The notes under the pieces: generated by a model
Seen by the model: the letters and a program-made list of their open reading frames with translations, nothing else
The model's database searches: none
Told to the model about the DNA's origin: nothing
Part shown: piece after piece, positions 45,790-53,753 of the stretch
Numbering within the stretch: position 1 is the first letter of the stretch
How the letters are laid out: each line of letters opens with the position of its first letter
Program-made: the position numbers and the translations under genes
Origin: Gammaproteobacteria bacterium
Lineage (GTDB): Bacteria > Pseudomonadota > Gammaproteobacteria > Pseudomonadales > Pseudohongiellaceae
DNA length: 64,000 nucleotides
Reading direction: 5' to 3'
Assembly (NCBI GenBank): GCA_002730035.1
Contig: PBYU01000068.1
Coordinates: forward strand, 1-64,000

Positions 45790-47091
45790 ATGAATATAAC
45801 AGCAAGAACAAAACTACTCTTAGCCTGTCTACTACTCTTCGCCCCTTCACTCGCATCGGCACAGGAGCTGAATGGCGCTAACACCAGTTGGATTCTAACT
45901 TCCACTGCACTGGTTCTGTTTATGACTCTGCCGGGTCTGTCATTATTCTACGGCGGTCTGGTAAGAACCAAGAACGTGCTATCGGTACTGATGCAGTGTT
46001 TTGCCATCGCCGTCGCTATCTCCATTCTGTGGCTGGTAGTGGGCTACAGCATCACCTTCGGCCCCTCTGAGTCAGCCTATTGGGGTGGTCTGAGCAGGAT
46101 GCTGTTTAATGGGATCACAATCGACTCCATGTCGGGAGACATTCCCGAGACGGTGTTCGCCTCTTTCCAGATGACATTCGCGATCATCACTCCGGCGCTC
46201 GTGGTCGGAGCCTTTGTCGAACGCATCAAATTCTCCTCGATGCTGATCTTCAGCGTACTATGGACGCTGGTCGTCTATTTCCCCGTCGCGAATTGGGTCT
46301 GGGGTGGCGGTTGGCTCGGCCAGATGGGTCTGATCGATTTCGCCGGTGGTACGGTGGTGCATATCACAGCAGGTGTGGCCGCCCTGGTTACGGCATTGGT
46401 AATCGGTAAGCGCAAAGATTTTCTCTCGGCAGCTACCCTGCCCCATAATCTCACCATGAGTTTTACCGGCGCTGCCATGCTCTGGGTGGGCTGGTTCGGC
46501 TTTAATGCCGGCAGCGCGCTTGCCGCAGACGGTGCCGCCGGAATGGCACTGTTTGTCACGCATATCTCCGCGGCAACCGGAGCCCTAACCTGGATTATTA
46601 TCGAATGGATCAAGTTCGGAAAACCCAGCGGCTTGGGTGCGATCACAGGCATGGTGGCTGGTCTTGCTACGATTACACCTGCATCGGGTTCAGTCGGACC
46701 GGCAGGAGCCCTGTTAGTGGGCCTGTCTGGCGGCGTAATCTGTTATTTCGCCACGACTTACCTGAAGCAGACCGTCAAGATCGATGATTCACTGGATGTA
46801 TTCCCGGTGCATGGCGTGGGAGGTATGGTCGGTACTTTCCTGGCAGGTATCCTGGTTTCTGCCAACCTCGGCGTATTCAGCGGTAACGGCCTGGCAGAAG
46901 GCATGACCGTTGGCTCACAGGTAGGGGTGCAGGTTATCGGCATACTGGCGACAGCCATCTATACCGCGATTATGACGTTTATACTCCTGAAATTGGTAGG
47001 CGTACTGACCTCAGGAATCCGCGTTAGCGAAGAACAGGAGCAGCAGGGTCTGGATATCACAGATCACGATGAAAAGGGTTACTCCATGTAA
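45790..47091 (+). CDS. amtB: Ammonium transporter AmtB
   Basis: A 433-residue ammonium channel with a signal peptide (LLLACLLLFAPSLASAQ) and eleven helices. The twin-His pore is formed by FAGGTVVHITAGVAAL and DVFPVHGVGGMVGTFLAG, and LSLFYGGLVRTKNVLSV is the family signature in helix 1. The C-terminal tail (GIRVSEEQEQQGLDITDHDEKGY) is the GlnK-binding part. A terminator follows at 47107. Confidence 0.95.
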   Translation: MNITARTKLLLACLLLFAPSLASAQELNGANTSWILTSTALVLFMTLPGLSLFYGGLVRTKNVLSVLMQCFAIAVAISILWLVVGYSITFGPSESAYWGGLSRMLFNGITIDSMSGDIPETVFASFQMTFAIITPALVVGAFVERIKFSSMLIFSVLWTLVVYFPVANWVWGGGWLGQMGLIDFAGGTVVHITAGVAALVTALVIGKRKDFLSAATLPHNLTMSFTGAAMLWVGWFGFNAGSALAADGAAGMALFVTHISAATGALTWIIIEWIKFGKPSGLGAITGMVAGLATITPASGSVGPAGALLVGLSGGVICYFATTYLKQTVKIDDSLDVFPVHGVGGMVGTFLAGILVSANLGVFSGNGLAEGMTVGSQVGVQVIGILATAIYTAIMTFILLKLVGVLTSGIRVSEEQEQQGLDITDHDEKGYSM

Positions 47092-47106
47092 TTGCATTGC
47101 GTGCAC

Positions 47107-47144
47107 AAAAAAGCCGGCATCTCCTGTGAGTTGCCGGCTTTTTT
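47107..47144. terminator. Bidirectional terminator between amtB and convergent thioesterase
   Basis: AAAAAAGCCGGCA / TGCCGGCTTTTTT with a 12-base loop gives a GC-rich stem flanked by A- and T-tracts, so it can end transcripts from both convergent genes. Confidence 0.92.
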
Positions 47145-47156
47145 AGTGGTCAGGCG

Positions 47157-47579
47157 TTACTGTTTACGCATGGTGGTAATGGCATACACCAGCTTGTTGC
47201 CTTTAAGGTCTGTGAAATGGGTCGCTATCATGCAGGTAGTTCTACCGTCATTTATAGCCTCACCCCTGAGCAGAAAACGCGGCCCGACGACCGGGGCAAA
47301 ATAATCTATACGCATGTTCACTGTCGCAGCCCACCGGAACTCATCGGCATCGGCGAACAGGGAGCGTGCCGTGTAGATTGATATCATATCCACATAGGTG
47401 CCCGTGAATCCCCCGAATAGCTGTTTTCTTGGATTCAACAGGTGTTTGGGCAGGTGGGCATCGATCTCCACCAGCCCGGGTTCTTCCCGCAGTATCTTCC
47501 ATTTATAGGATTCCACCAGATCACCGGCATTGTGCCCCGGTTTCAAGAAGATCGGCTGCTTCTGTGCTGCCTCGGTCAT
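47157..47579 (-). CDS. PaaI-like hotdog thioesterase
   Basis: A 140-residue single hotdog-fold protein. LNPRKQLFGGFTGTYVDMISIYTARSL matches the PaaI-type active-site helix, with the conserved hydrophobic GG turn, and MRIDYFAPVVGPRFLLRGEAIN is the typical central strand. It hydrolyses an acyl- or aryl-CoA thioester; substrate unknown. It is convergent with amtB through a shared terminator and divergent from the beta-lactamase-like gene. Confidence 0.8.
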   Translation of the reverse strand: MTEAAQKQPIFLKPGHNAGDLVESYKWKILREEPGLVEIDAHLPKHLLNPRKQLFGGFTGTYVDMISIYTARSLFADADEFRWAATVNMRIDYFAPVVGPRFLLRGEAINDGRTTCMIATHFTDLKGNKLVYAITTMRKQ

Positions 47580-47783
47580 GCTAGTTCCCGTGTTAGTGCC
47601 GGATTTGTGGCATCGCTGAAAAGTCGCAGAGAATGAAGCAATTCAGCCCTCTGGTCAAATCACGCCCTGCCGGACACCTTCACGCGTACGATCGTGTCTC
47701 ACCCCTGCTGGTCAAATCTCTCGCCGCTCCTTTATACTCTGCCTTCTACTCTCTCCTACGGGATAACAACAAAGGAGCAAAGC

Positions 47784-49103
47784 ATGCTTTACGCCCTCCC
47801 CAAAATTCTGCGCAATTCAGCCAGACAGCTGCTGCTAAGCCTCGGTTTGATAAGCCTGGCTTCCATGTCGATGGCCGATGGCCTTCCCACTGACACACCA
47901 GAAAATGTGGGTGTTTCATCGCAGCGGCTGGAACGCCTGTCCGGTGCCATGCAGCGCTATATAGACACCAATATGCTGGCAGGTACTGTTTCCCTGATTT
48001 CCCGAAACGGCAAGGTAATACATCTGCAGTCCCAGGGCTGGAAAGACAAGGAGTCAGATCAAGCAATGGCAGATGATTCGATATTCTTCATCATGTCCAT
48101 GACCAAGCCGATCATCACCACCGCGCTGATGATGCTCTACGAAGAAGGACACTTCCTGCTAACCGACCCAATTACTGATTGGATTCCTGAACTCGAGGGT
48201 AAGCAGGTTATTGTGCAGGACGAGTTCGGCACCCATCGCGTACCGTCGGCACGACCCATTAATTTTCGGCACGTCTTATCCCATACCGCTGGCCTGGATC
48301 CGAGCCGTGCTGCTCTGAGCGAGGAAGAACGGCGCTTGCTGGGCAGGACCGATACACTCGAACAGGCATTGTTACAACGGGCGTCGCTACCGCTGGCGTT
48401 CCATCCCGGTGACAGCTGGCAATATGGCAGTGCTACCGACTATGTGGCGCTACTGGTGGAGCGCATTGCCGGTGAGCCATTGAAAGACTATCTACAGCGA
48501 AAAATCTTCGACCCACTGCAGATGGAAGATACGTTTTACGTGGTACCCCAGGACAAACAACACCGCGTCGCCAATGTATACAGTCCATCCGGACCTGGCC
48601 AGACCATCGAATTGTCACGCACTCCGGAATATAGCAACCAGCCGTTTTTCGGTTCTGCCTACTACGGCGGTGTGGCGGGTCTGTTTTCCACTGCGGGGGA
48701 CTACTGGCGCTTCAGCCAGATGTTACTCAACGGTGGTGAACTCGATGGCGTGCGATTACTGAGTCCGAAGACGGTGAATTTAATGATTTCCAATCATAGC
48801 GGTGATCACGATGTGTATATTCGAGGTCCCGGCTACACGTTCGGGCTCGGCTTCGGCATCGTAAACGACGCCGGCAAGGCAAGGGATCCACTGACTCCGG
48901 GAACGTTCAGCTGGGGTGGTGCCTGGGGAACCATTTTCTGGGTCGATCCAGTGGAAAACATGATCGGCATCATGATGACCCAGATTACCTCCTACAGTCA
49001 TCTGACGGTTCGACAGGAACTTGGTGTTACTGCAATGCAGTCGATCATCGACAGCTATTCTAATAAGCCCTTTGCAGTTCGCGGCTATCCAGTTCTAGAC
49101 TGA
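47784..49103 (+). CDS. Exported serine hydrolase of the class-C beta-lactamase/EstB family
   Basis: A 439-residue protein with a signal peptide (RQLLLSLGLISLASMSMADG) and a penicillin-binding-protein-like fold. The nucleophile motif is FIMSMTKPI (S-x-x-K), the second-motif Tyr is in WQYGSATDYVALLVERIAGEP, and the C-terminal region (TFSWGGAWGTIFWVDP) lies in the third-motif position. Members include beta-lactamases, esterases and D-aminopeptidases; the EstB-like esterase branch fits well. I use ATG 47784, with AAGGAG 8 bases upstream. A terminator follows. Confidence 0.85.
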   Translation: MLYALPKILRNSARQLLLSLGLISLASMSMADGLPTDTPENVGVSSQRLERLSGAMQRYIDTNMLAGTVSLISRNGKVIHLQSQGWKDKESDQAMADDSIFFIMSMTKPIITTALMMLYEEGHFLLTDPITDWIPELEGKQVIVQDEFGTHRVPSARPINFRHVLSHTAGLDPSRAALSEEERRLLGRTDTLEQALLQRASLPLAFHPGDSWQYGSATDYVALLVERIAGEPLKDYLQRKIFDPLQMEDTFYVVPQDKQHRVANVYSPSGPGQTIELSRTPEYSNQPFFGSAYYGGVAGLFSTAGDYWRFSQMLLNGGELDGVRLLSPKTVNLMISNHSGDHDVYIRGPGYTFGLGFGIVNDAGKARDPLTPGTFSWGGAWGTIFWVDPVENMIGIMMTQITSYSHLTVRQELGVTAMQSIIDSYSNKPFAVRGYPVLD

Positions 49104-49113
49104 GGACCCTCTG

Positions 49114-49141
49114 AAAAAAGGGGCCAAGTGGCCCCTTTTTT
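49114..49141. terminator. Terminator between convergent beta-lactamase-like and MBL genes
   Basis: AAAAAAGGGGCCA / TGGCCCCTTTTTT with a 2-base (AG) turn is a nearly perfect dyad with A- and T-tracts, serving both convergent genes. Confidence 0.9.
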
Positions 49142-49157
49142 ATTACTGGTAAGTGGA

Positions 49158-50228
49158 TTATCGTTCATCCAGTAGTTGATATATTCTGCGGATCGCCCTG
49201 GGATCGATGCCCGGACCACGAATCTGCGCGTAGTTGTCAGCGTGATTACTCATGTCGATCTCTCTAGACGCCTGTTCCCAGTCCGCACCACGGCTATGCA
49301 TCACCGCAGTCTTGTCCCACAGATCACGCAGATAGGCCTGGAAATTTTCGATCGGTTGTTTGCTGCGCATTATTGGCCCGTGCCCCGGTAGCCAGGCGTC
49401 GAAATCGAGGGCCTTCAAGCCTTCCAATGAAACGGGCCACTCATCGACATGGCCGTCGCCCATATAGGCCAGTCCAGGTAGCATCATATCGCCGGTAAAA
49501 GCGACTTTTTCCTGAGGCAGGTAAATCACCACGTCACCGCCCGTGTGGGCACGACCGAAATGCAGCAATTGTATCTCCCGACTACCATCTGCCACGACCT
49601 GAAACAGCGTCATCTTCTCCTGCAGGGTTATGTTGGGTGGCGTCGGTACGACTTCCTGGATGGCGTTCATGTAGTCTTCCTGCACAGCATGCGCCCGCTC
49701 CAGTTCTGCCTTCCTTCTTGGATCGGTTTCTGACGCCGCTTGGCGCTGCAGGTTGGCTACGGTCGCCGGGACCGGGTCGGAAAAACTCTTGAAGGTAGTT
49801 TCTTCCAGCACATTGCCGATCTCGCCACTTAATTTGGCGCGAGTGAATTCGTGTCCGATGATTTCTACGTCTTCAGGAAAGGATTGATTTCCATGGGCAT
49901 GATCGAAATGGTAGTGACTGTTTACCAGATAGCGCACAGGCTTGTCGGTAACCGCTGGGATAGAATCCAGCAGCGCTCGGGACGCAGCCGGAGTCACATG
50001 GGAGTCCACCACCAGCGTATCGAACTCACCTACCAATACCATGGCGTTACTCATGGTGAAGACGGCACCCGAACCGGTGACGAACCAGACTCCTTCTGCA
50101 ACCTCTACAAATCGATGAGTATCCGTTTCGACAACATCGCCTTCCTGGGCTAGGGTCAGTGCTGGAATCCATAACAATAAGCAGATTAGTACTGATGGTA
50201 TGGAAAAGATTTTTAGTTTTGCTTTCAT
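49158..50228 (-). CDS. Exported metallo-beta-lactamase-fold hydrolase, second copy type
   Basis: A 356-residue protein with a signal peptide (KIFSIPSVLICLLLWIPALTLAQ). Zinc motif NSHYHFDHAHGNQSF, second motif GRAHTGGDVVIYL and third LPGHGPIM are intact. A long insertion (residues ~130-190, FTRAKLSGEIGN to VQEDYMNAIQEV) marks it off from the gene at 7529; the two are not close paralogues. Substrate unknown. I start at ATG 50228; the track start adds 40 residues ahead of the signal peptide. It is divergent from the sigma-54-driven gene. Confidence 0.82.
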   Translation of the reverse strand: MKAKLKIFSIPSVLICLLLWIPALTLAQEGDVVETDTHRFVEVAEGVWFVTGSGAVFTMSNAMVLVGEFDTLVVDSHVTPAASRALLDSIPAVTDKPVRYLVNSHYHFDHAHGNQSFPEDVEIIGHEFTRAKLSGEIGNVLEETTFKSFSDPVPATVANLQRQAASETDPRRKAELERAHAVQEDYMNAIQEVVPTPPNITLQEKMTLFQVVADGSREIQLLHFGRAHTGGDVVIYLPQEKVAFTGDMMLPGLAYMGDGHVDEWPVSLEGLKALDFDAWLPGHGPIMRSKQPIENFQAYLRDLWDKTAVMHSRGADWEQASREIDMSNHADNYAQIRGPGIDPRAIRRIYQLLDER

Positions 50229-50550
50229 TTGATTAATCTCGATATTTTTTATGGCTATGACAGGCCTTCTTAGTCTCAGTAAACCCTCTCTCGCAAGAGC
50301 GCGACCAGAAACTTCAGGGCAATACTCTTTAAAGTAACCGAATTCCACTATTGAACGTCTTATTAGTCAATACAGAAGCACAACCAGTGGGGCTACTGCC
50401 GGAACAGCACATTAGCGTACCGCCCAAAGAGTGTAAAGCAAGCTAGCAGTTGATGATTTTCGCCAGGGAATGTGGTCAGAATTACTAGATTCGGTAGCAG
50501 AAAATCATGGAAAATATTGGTAAGTCATTGTTTTTATTATTTTTTAAAAA

Positions 50551-50567
50551 TTGGCAAGCTTATTGCG
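50551..50567 (+). promoter_or_regulatory. Sigma-54-type promoter (-24/-12)
   Basis: TTGGCAAGCTTATTGCG places GG and GC exactly 10 bases apart and matches the consensus TTGGCACG-N4-TTGC at nearly every position. It lies 122 bases before the ATG of the NGGI-repeat gene. Transcription would start near 50578. The rest of the 340-base gap (50349-50688) holds no gene; an enhancer-binding protein site should lie upstream but I could not identify one. Confidence 0.7.
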
Positions 50568-50688
50568 CCAACATAGACAGTATAGATAGTAGAGATAGTT
50601 AAGTTAGATGAGTCAGATTCGATAACTTCGCGATCACTCAACGAACCAGAACACAGCCCGCCGGGAAAGCGGGCAAGAGGAACAACCA

Positions 50689-51360
50689 ATGAAAGCAATT
50701 AATCATAAAATCAGCTTGAGCACTGCTATGGCACTGGCCATGATCCTGGGTAGCTATCTTTACTCGGCATCGGCCGACGCCGCTGATGTGAGTGACATCA
50801 GCAAGATCAACGGCGGCATCACTGTCGAGTCGGAAGATCGTGTCGGGGATGTTTCTACCATTAATGGCGGTATTCGCCTCTACCACGGCGCCAATGCACA
50901 GGAAGTAGCCACGGTAAACGGCAGCATCGAACTGGAAGACGGGGTAGTCGTGGTATTGGCCGAGTCAGTAAACGGGGGAATCCGAGTCGGTGAGAACATC
51001 ACCGTCAACGGTTCGCTGGAAACCGTCAACGGCGGAATCCACACCGAAGCAGGTACCGTGGTCGAAGATCGGATTGTGACTGTAAATGGTAGAGTGCGAC
51101 TGCATAATACTCAGGTTGGCAGAGACGTACAGCCGTCCAACGGGGACATCGAAATTCGTGAAGGCAGCACCATTGAAGGGGATATTGTCATCAAGGGACA
51201 ACGCCGCTGGTGGGATAGGCTGTTTGGATTCAACCGCCGACCACCTGAGATCACCATCGATTCCTCCTCAACTGTAAGAGGCGATATTCATCTGTATCGC
51301 CAGACTGACCTTAATATCGCCGATGGTGCAGAAGTGGGAGAAATCATCGAGCACTACTAG
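50689..51360 (+). CDS. Secreted NGGI-repeat beta-helix-like protein, unknown function
   Basis: A 223-residue exported protein with a signal peptide (STAMALAMILGSYLYSASADA). The mature part is a series of ~20-residue units with the motif INGGI/VNGSI/VNGGI (SKINGGITVES, STINGGIRLYH, ATVNGSIELED, ESVNGGIRVGE, ETVNGGIHTEA), interleaved with valine-rich strands. This is the pattern of a short beta-helix or bactofilin/DUF4097-like solenoid. A basic Trp-rich patch (RRWWDRLFGFNRRPP) interrupts it near 165-180 and may touch a membrane. A strong sigma-54 promoter precedes it and a terminator follows, so it is a single regulated gene. Role not known. Confidence 0.72.
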   Translation: MKAINHKISLSTAMALAMILGSYLYSASADAADVSDISKINGGITVESEDRVGDVSTINGGIRLYHGANAQEVATVNGSIELEDGVVVVLAESVNGGIRVGENITVNGSLETVNGGIHTEAGTVVEDRIVTVNGRVRLHNTQVGRDVQPSNGDIEIREGSTIEGDIVIKGQRRWWDRLFGFNRRPPEITIDSSSTVRGDIHLYRQTDLNIADGAEVGEIIEHY

Positions 51361-51384
51361 GTTATGGAGAATTTAGACGCACAT

Positions 51385-51416
51385 AAAAAATGCGGGCATA
51401 GGCCCGCATTTTTTTT
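51385..51416. terminator. Terminator after the NGGI-repeat gene
   Basis: AAAAAATGCGGGC-ATAG-GCCCGCATTTTTTTT forms a compact GC-rich hairpin with A- and T-tracts and can serve the convergent PEBP gene too. Confidence 0.9.
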
Positions 51417-51436
51417 GCGCCTAACAAAAGAATACG

Positions 51437-52015
51437 CTATTCCTTACGCTCGTAATGGCCCATTAGCATACCCGTCGCCAGCACGTGGCCATCGATCGCT
51501 TCGAGCAAGGACGCCTTATTCAGCCCAGACTCGAGACCGAGGTCAGCATCCAGCGCATAGACACGGAAGTGATAGGAATGCAGCTGACCATTGACGGGTG
51601 GGCGAGGCCCGAAATAGCCGGGACGAGAAGTACCATTCAAGCCGTTGATAGCGCCCGCAAGGCCAGACACACCTGCTATTTCCGCATCGGAAGGCAGGCC
51701 TGCCGGCAGACCAGCGGCCGCGGCGGGAATGTTGTACATAACCCAATGCACAAAGGGTTCAGGCATCATGCCGATCTCGACGACCTTGGGGTCATCACAA
51801 ATCAGAGCCAACTGTACCGTACCGGAGGGCAGGTTCGACCAGGCCAGATCGATAGAGGTGTTATCCCCATAGGCAGAATTAACTTCTGGCACAGTGCCAT
51901 GGTGATCAAAGATTGAGCTGGTGACGGTTATTGTCTCAGGGATATCCTGGGCAAAACCTTGGACAGCAAGCAATAGAGCTGCCGCTGCGCTTAGGGTGGT
52001 AATCAACTTCTTCAT
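51437..52015 (-). CDS. Exported PEBP/YbhB family protein
   Basis: A 192-residue protein with a signal peptide (KKLITTLSAAAALLLAVQGFAQ) and the phosphatidylethanolamine-binding-protein fold. Motifs include LALICDDPK, FVHWVMYNIP and the closing GPRPPVNGQLHSYHFRVYALD. Bacterial members are described as Raf-kinase-inhibitor-like; they bind small anionic ligands, with no settled function. I start at ATG 52015 (GAGGAG just upstream). It follows the acyl-CoA synthetase gene by 32 bases on the same strand. Confidence 0.88.
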   Translation of the reverse strand: MKKLITTLSAAAALLLAVQGFAQDIPETITVTSSIFDHHGTVPEVNSAYGDNTSIDLAWSNLPSGTVQLALICDDPKVVEIGMMPEPFVHWVMYNIPAAAAGLPAGLPSDAEIAGVSGLAGAINGLNGTSRPGYFGPRPPVNGQLHSYHFRVYALDADLGLESGLNKASLLEAIDGHVLATGMLMGHYERKE

Positions 52016-52047
52016 GGTATCTCCTCGTAGTTTATTATTGTCGCGTC

Positions 52048-53694
52048 TCATTTACTCACTGCGTATTCGACATTTTCCGCCTTTTCACGCAGTAGATATT
52101 TCTGAACCTTACCTGTAGATGTTTTATCGATGGGACCGAATGCTACTTTCTTGGGTATCTTGAAGCCAGCTAATTCTTCCCGGCAATAGCTTATGAGTTC
52201 ATCTGCTGACATTTCCTCGCCAGATTTGAGGCAAACGAAGGCACAGGGCACTTCGCCCCATTTCTCATCGGAACTCGCCACCACGGCAGCTTCCAATATT
52301 TTAGGGTGCTTGAACAGCACCGATTCGACTTCCAGCGACGAGATGTTTTCACCGCCAGATATAATGATGTCCTTCGAGCGGTCCTTGATCTGGCAATAGC
52401 CATCTTCATGCCAGACTGCCAGATCACCGGAGTGAAACCAACCCCCTGCAAACGAGGCTTCTGTAGTCTTCGGATTCTTCAGATAACCCCGCATCGTCAG
52501 ATTGCCGCGCATGAAAATCTCACCCATGGTCTTGCCATCCTTCGGGACGGGCTGCAGCGTCTCCGGATCCGCCACCATTAGCTCATCTTGCAGGGATGTA
52601 CGCACACCCTGGCGTGCCTGCACCTCAGCCCGATCGTCGATACTCAGGTCGGCCCATGCATCCTGGGTTGCACACACCACGCAAGGACCATAGGTTTCTG
52701 TTAATCCGTACACATGGGTCACATTGAAGCCCATTTTTCCCATGCCCGCAATTACCGCGGCAGGAGGCGCAGCGCCCGCTGTCATGCAATTGATTTCCTG
52801 TTCGATGCCCTGCTTCAGCGAGTCCTCGGCATTCAGCAGCGTATTCAGTACCACTGGTGCTCCACAGAAATGGGAGACTCGATGTTCCTTAATGGCATCG
52901 AAAATTGCCTTGTCTCTGACATGTCGAAGACACACGCTGGTGCCGGTAACTGTGGCAAGGCTCCAGGGAAAACACCAACCATTGCAATGGAACATCGGCA
53001 AGGTCCACAAATACACCGGATGGGACGTCATGTTCCAACTCACGACATTGGATAGCGCGGCCAGGTACGCACCACGATGGTGAAAGACTACGCCCTTGGG
53101 ATCGCCGGTGGTGCCCGATGTATAGTTTAGAGATATCGCCTGCCATTCGTCTTCCACCTGAAAACAGCGATATTGTTCTGAGCCGGTGTTAAGAAACTCA
53201 TCGTAGGTGGTTTCACCCAGCAGCTCTCCCCCTTCAAAATAGGGATCGTCTATGTCGATCACGGTAGGTTTGCGTGCAAGCAGTGCAAGGGCGGCCTTAA
53301 CGGTCTCGCTGTATTCCCGGTCGGTGAACAGCACTTTGGTTTCCGCGTGTTCCAGGATAAACGCTATGGCCTTCGCGTCCAGTCTCACATTCAGCGCATT
53401 CAATATTGCGCCGGTCATCGGTACACCGAAGTGTGCCTCGAAGGTTTCGGGTGTATTCGCTCCCATAAAGGAAACGGTGTCACCCTTTCCTATGCCTAAT
53501 CTCTGCAACGCCGAAGCCAGTAAACAACAGCGTCGATAAGTCTGCGCCCATGTATAACGCGTATCACCGTGAATGATCGACAATTTGTCAGGATAGACAC
53601 TGGCAGATCTTTCGATAAAGCTCAGTGGTGTGAGGTGGGCATAGTTAGCCTGGTTCTGATCCAGGTGCTGTTCGTAGATATTAGTGGCGCTCAT
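52048..53694 (-). CDS. Acyl-CoA synthetase (AMP-forming)
   Basis: A 548-residue adenylate-forming ligase that activates a carboxylic acid as acyl-AMP and then acyl-CoA. The P-loop-like motif is LNYTSGTTGDPKGVVFHH; the A5 motif GLTETYGPCVV, A7 FHSGDLAVWHEDGYCQIKDR, A8 IISGGENISSLEVE and A10 lysine DKTSTGKVQKYLL are intact. MFHCNGWCFPWSLA is typical of medium-chain and DmdB-like members, so a short/medium-chain acid or methylthiopropionate is possible; substrate undecided. I start at ATG 53694 (GGAAG 10 bases upstream). Confidence 0.87.
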   Translation of the reverse strand: MSATNIYEQHLDQNQANYAHLTPLSFIERSASVYPDKLSIIHGDTRYTWAQTYRRCCLLASALQRLGIGKGDTVSFMGANTPETFEAHFGVPMTGAILNALNVRLDAKAIAFILEHAETKVLFTDREYSETVKAALALLARKPTVIDIDDPYFEGGELLGETTYDEFLNTGSEQYRCFQVEDEWQAISLNYTSGTTGDPKGVVFHHRGAYLAALSNVVSWNMTSHPVYLWTLPMFHCNGWCFPWSLATVTGTSVCLRHVRDKAIFDAIKEHRVSHFCGAPVVLNTLLNAEDSLKQGIEQEINCMTAGAAPPAAVIAGMGKMGFNVTHVYGLTETYGPCVVCATQDAWADLSIDDRAEVQARQGVRTSLQDELMVADPETLQPVPKDGKTMGEIFMRGNLTMRGYLKNPKTTEASFAGGWFHSGDLAVWHEDGYCQIKDRSKDIIISGGENISSLEVESVLFKHPKILEAAVVASSDEKWGEVPCAFVCLKSGEEMSADELISYCREELAGFKIPKKVAFGPIDKTSTGKVQKYLLREKAENVEYAVSK

Positions 53695-53753
53695 GGGCTG
53701 CAAAACTTCCTATAACTGGTAGTACTTTGTGTTCTTCTAAGCATCTCGCTCAA

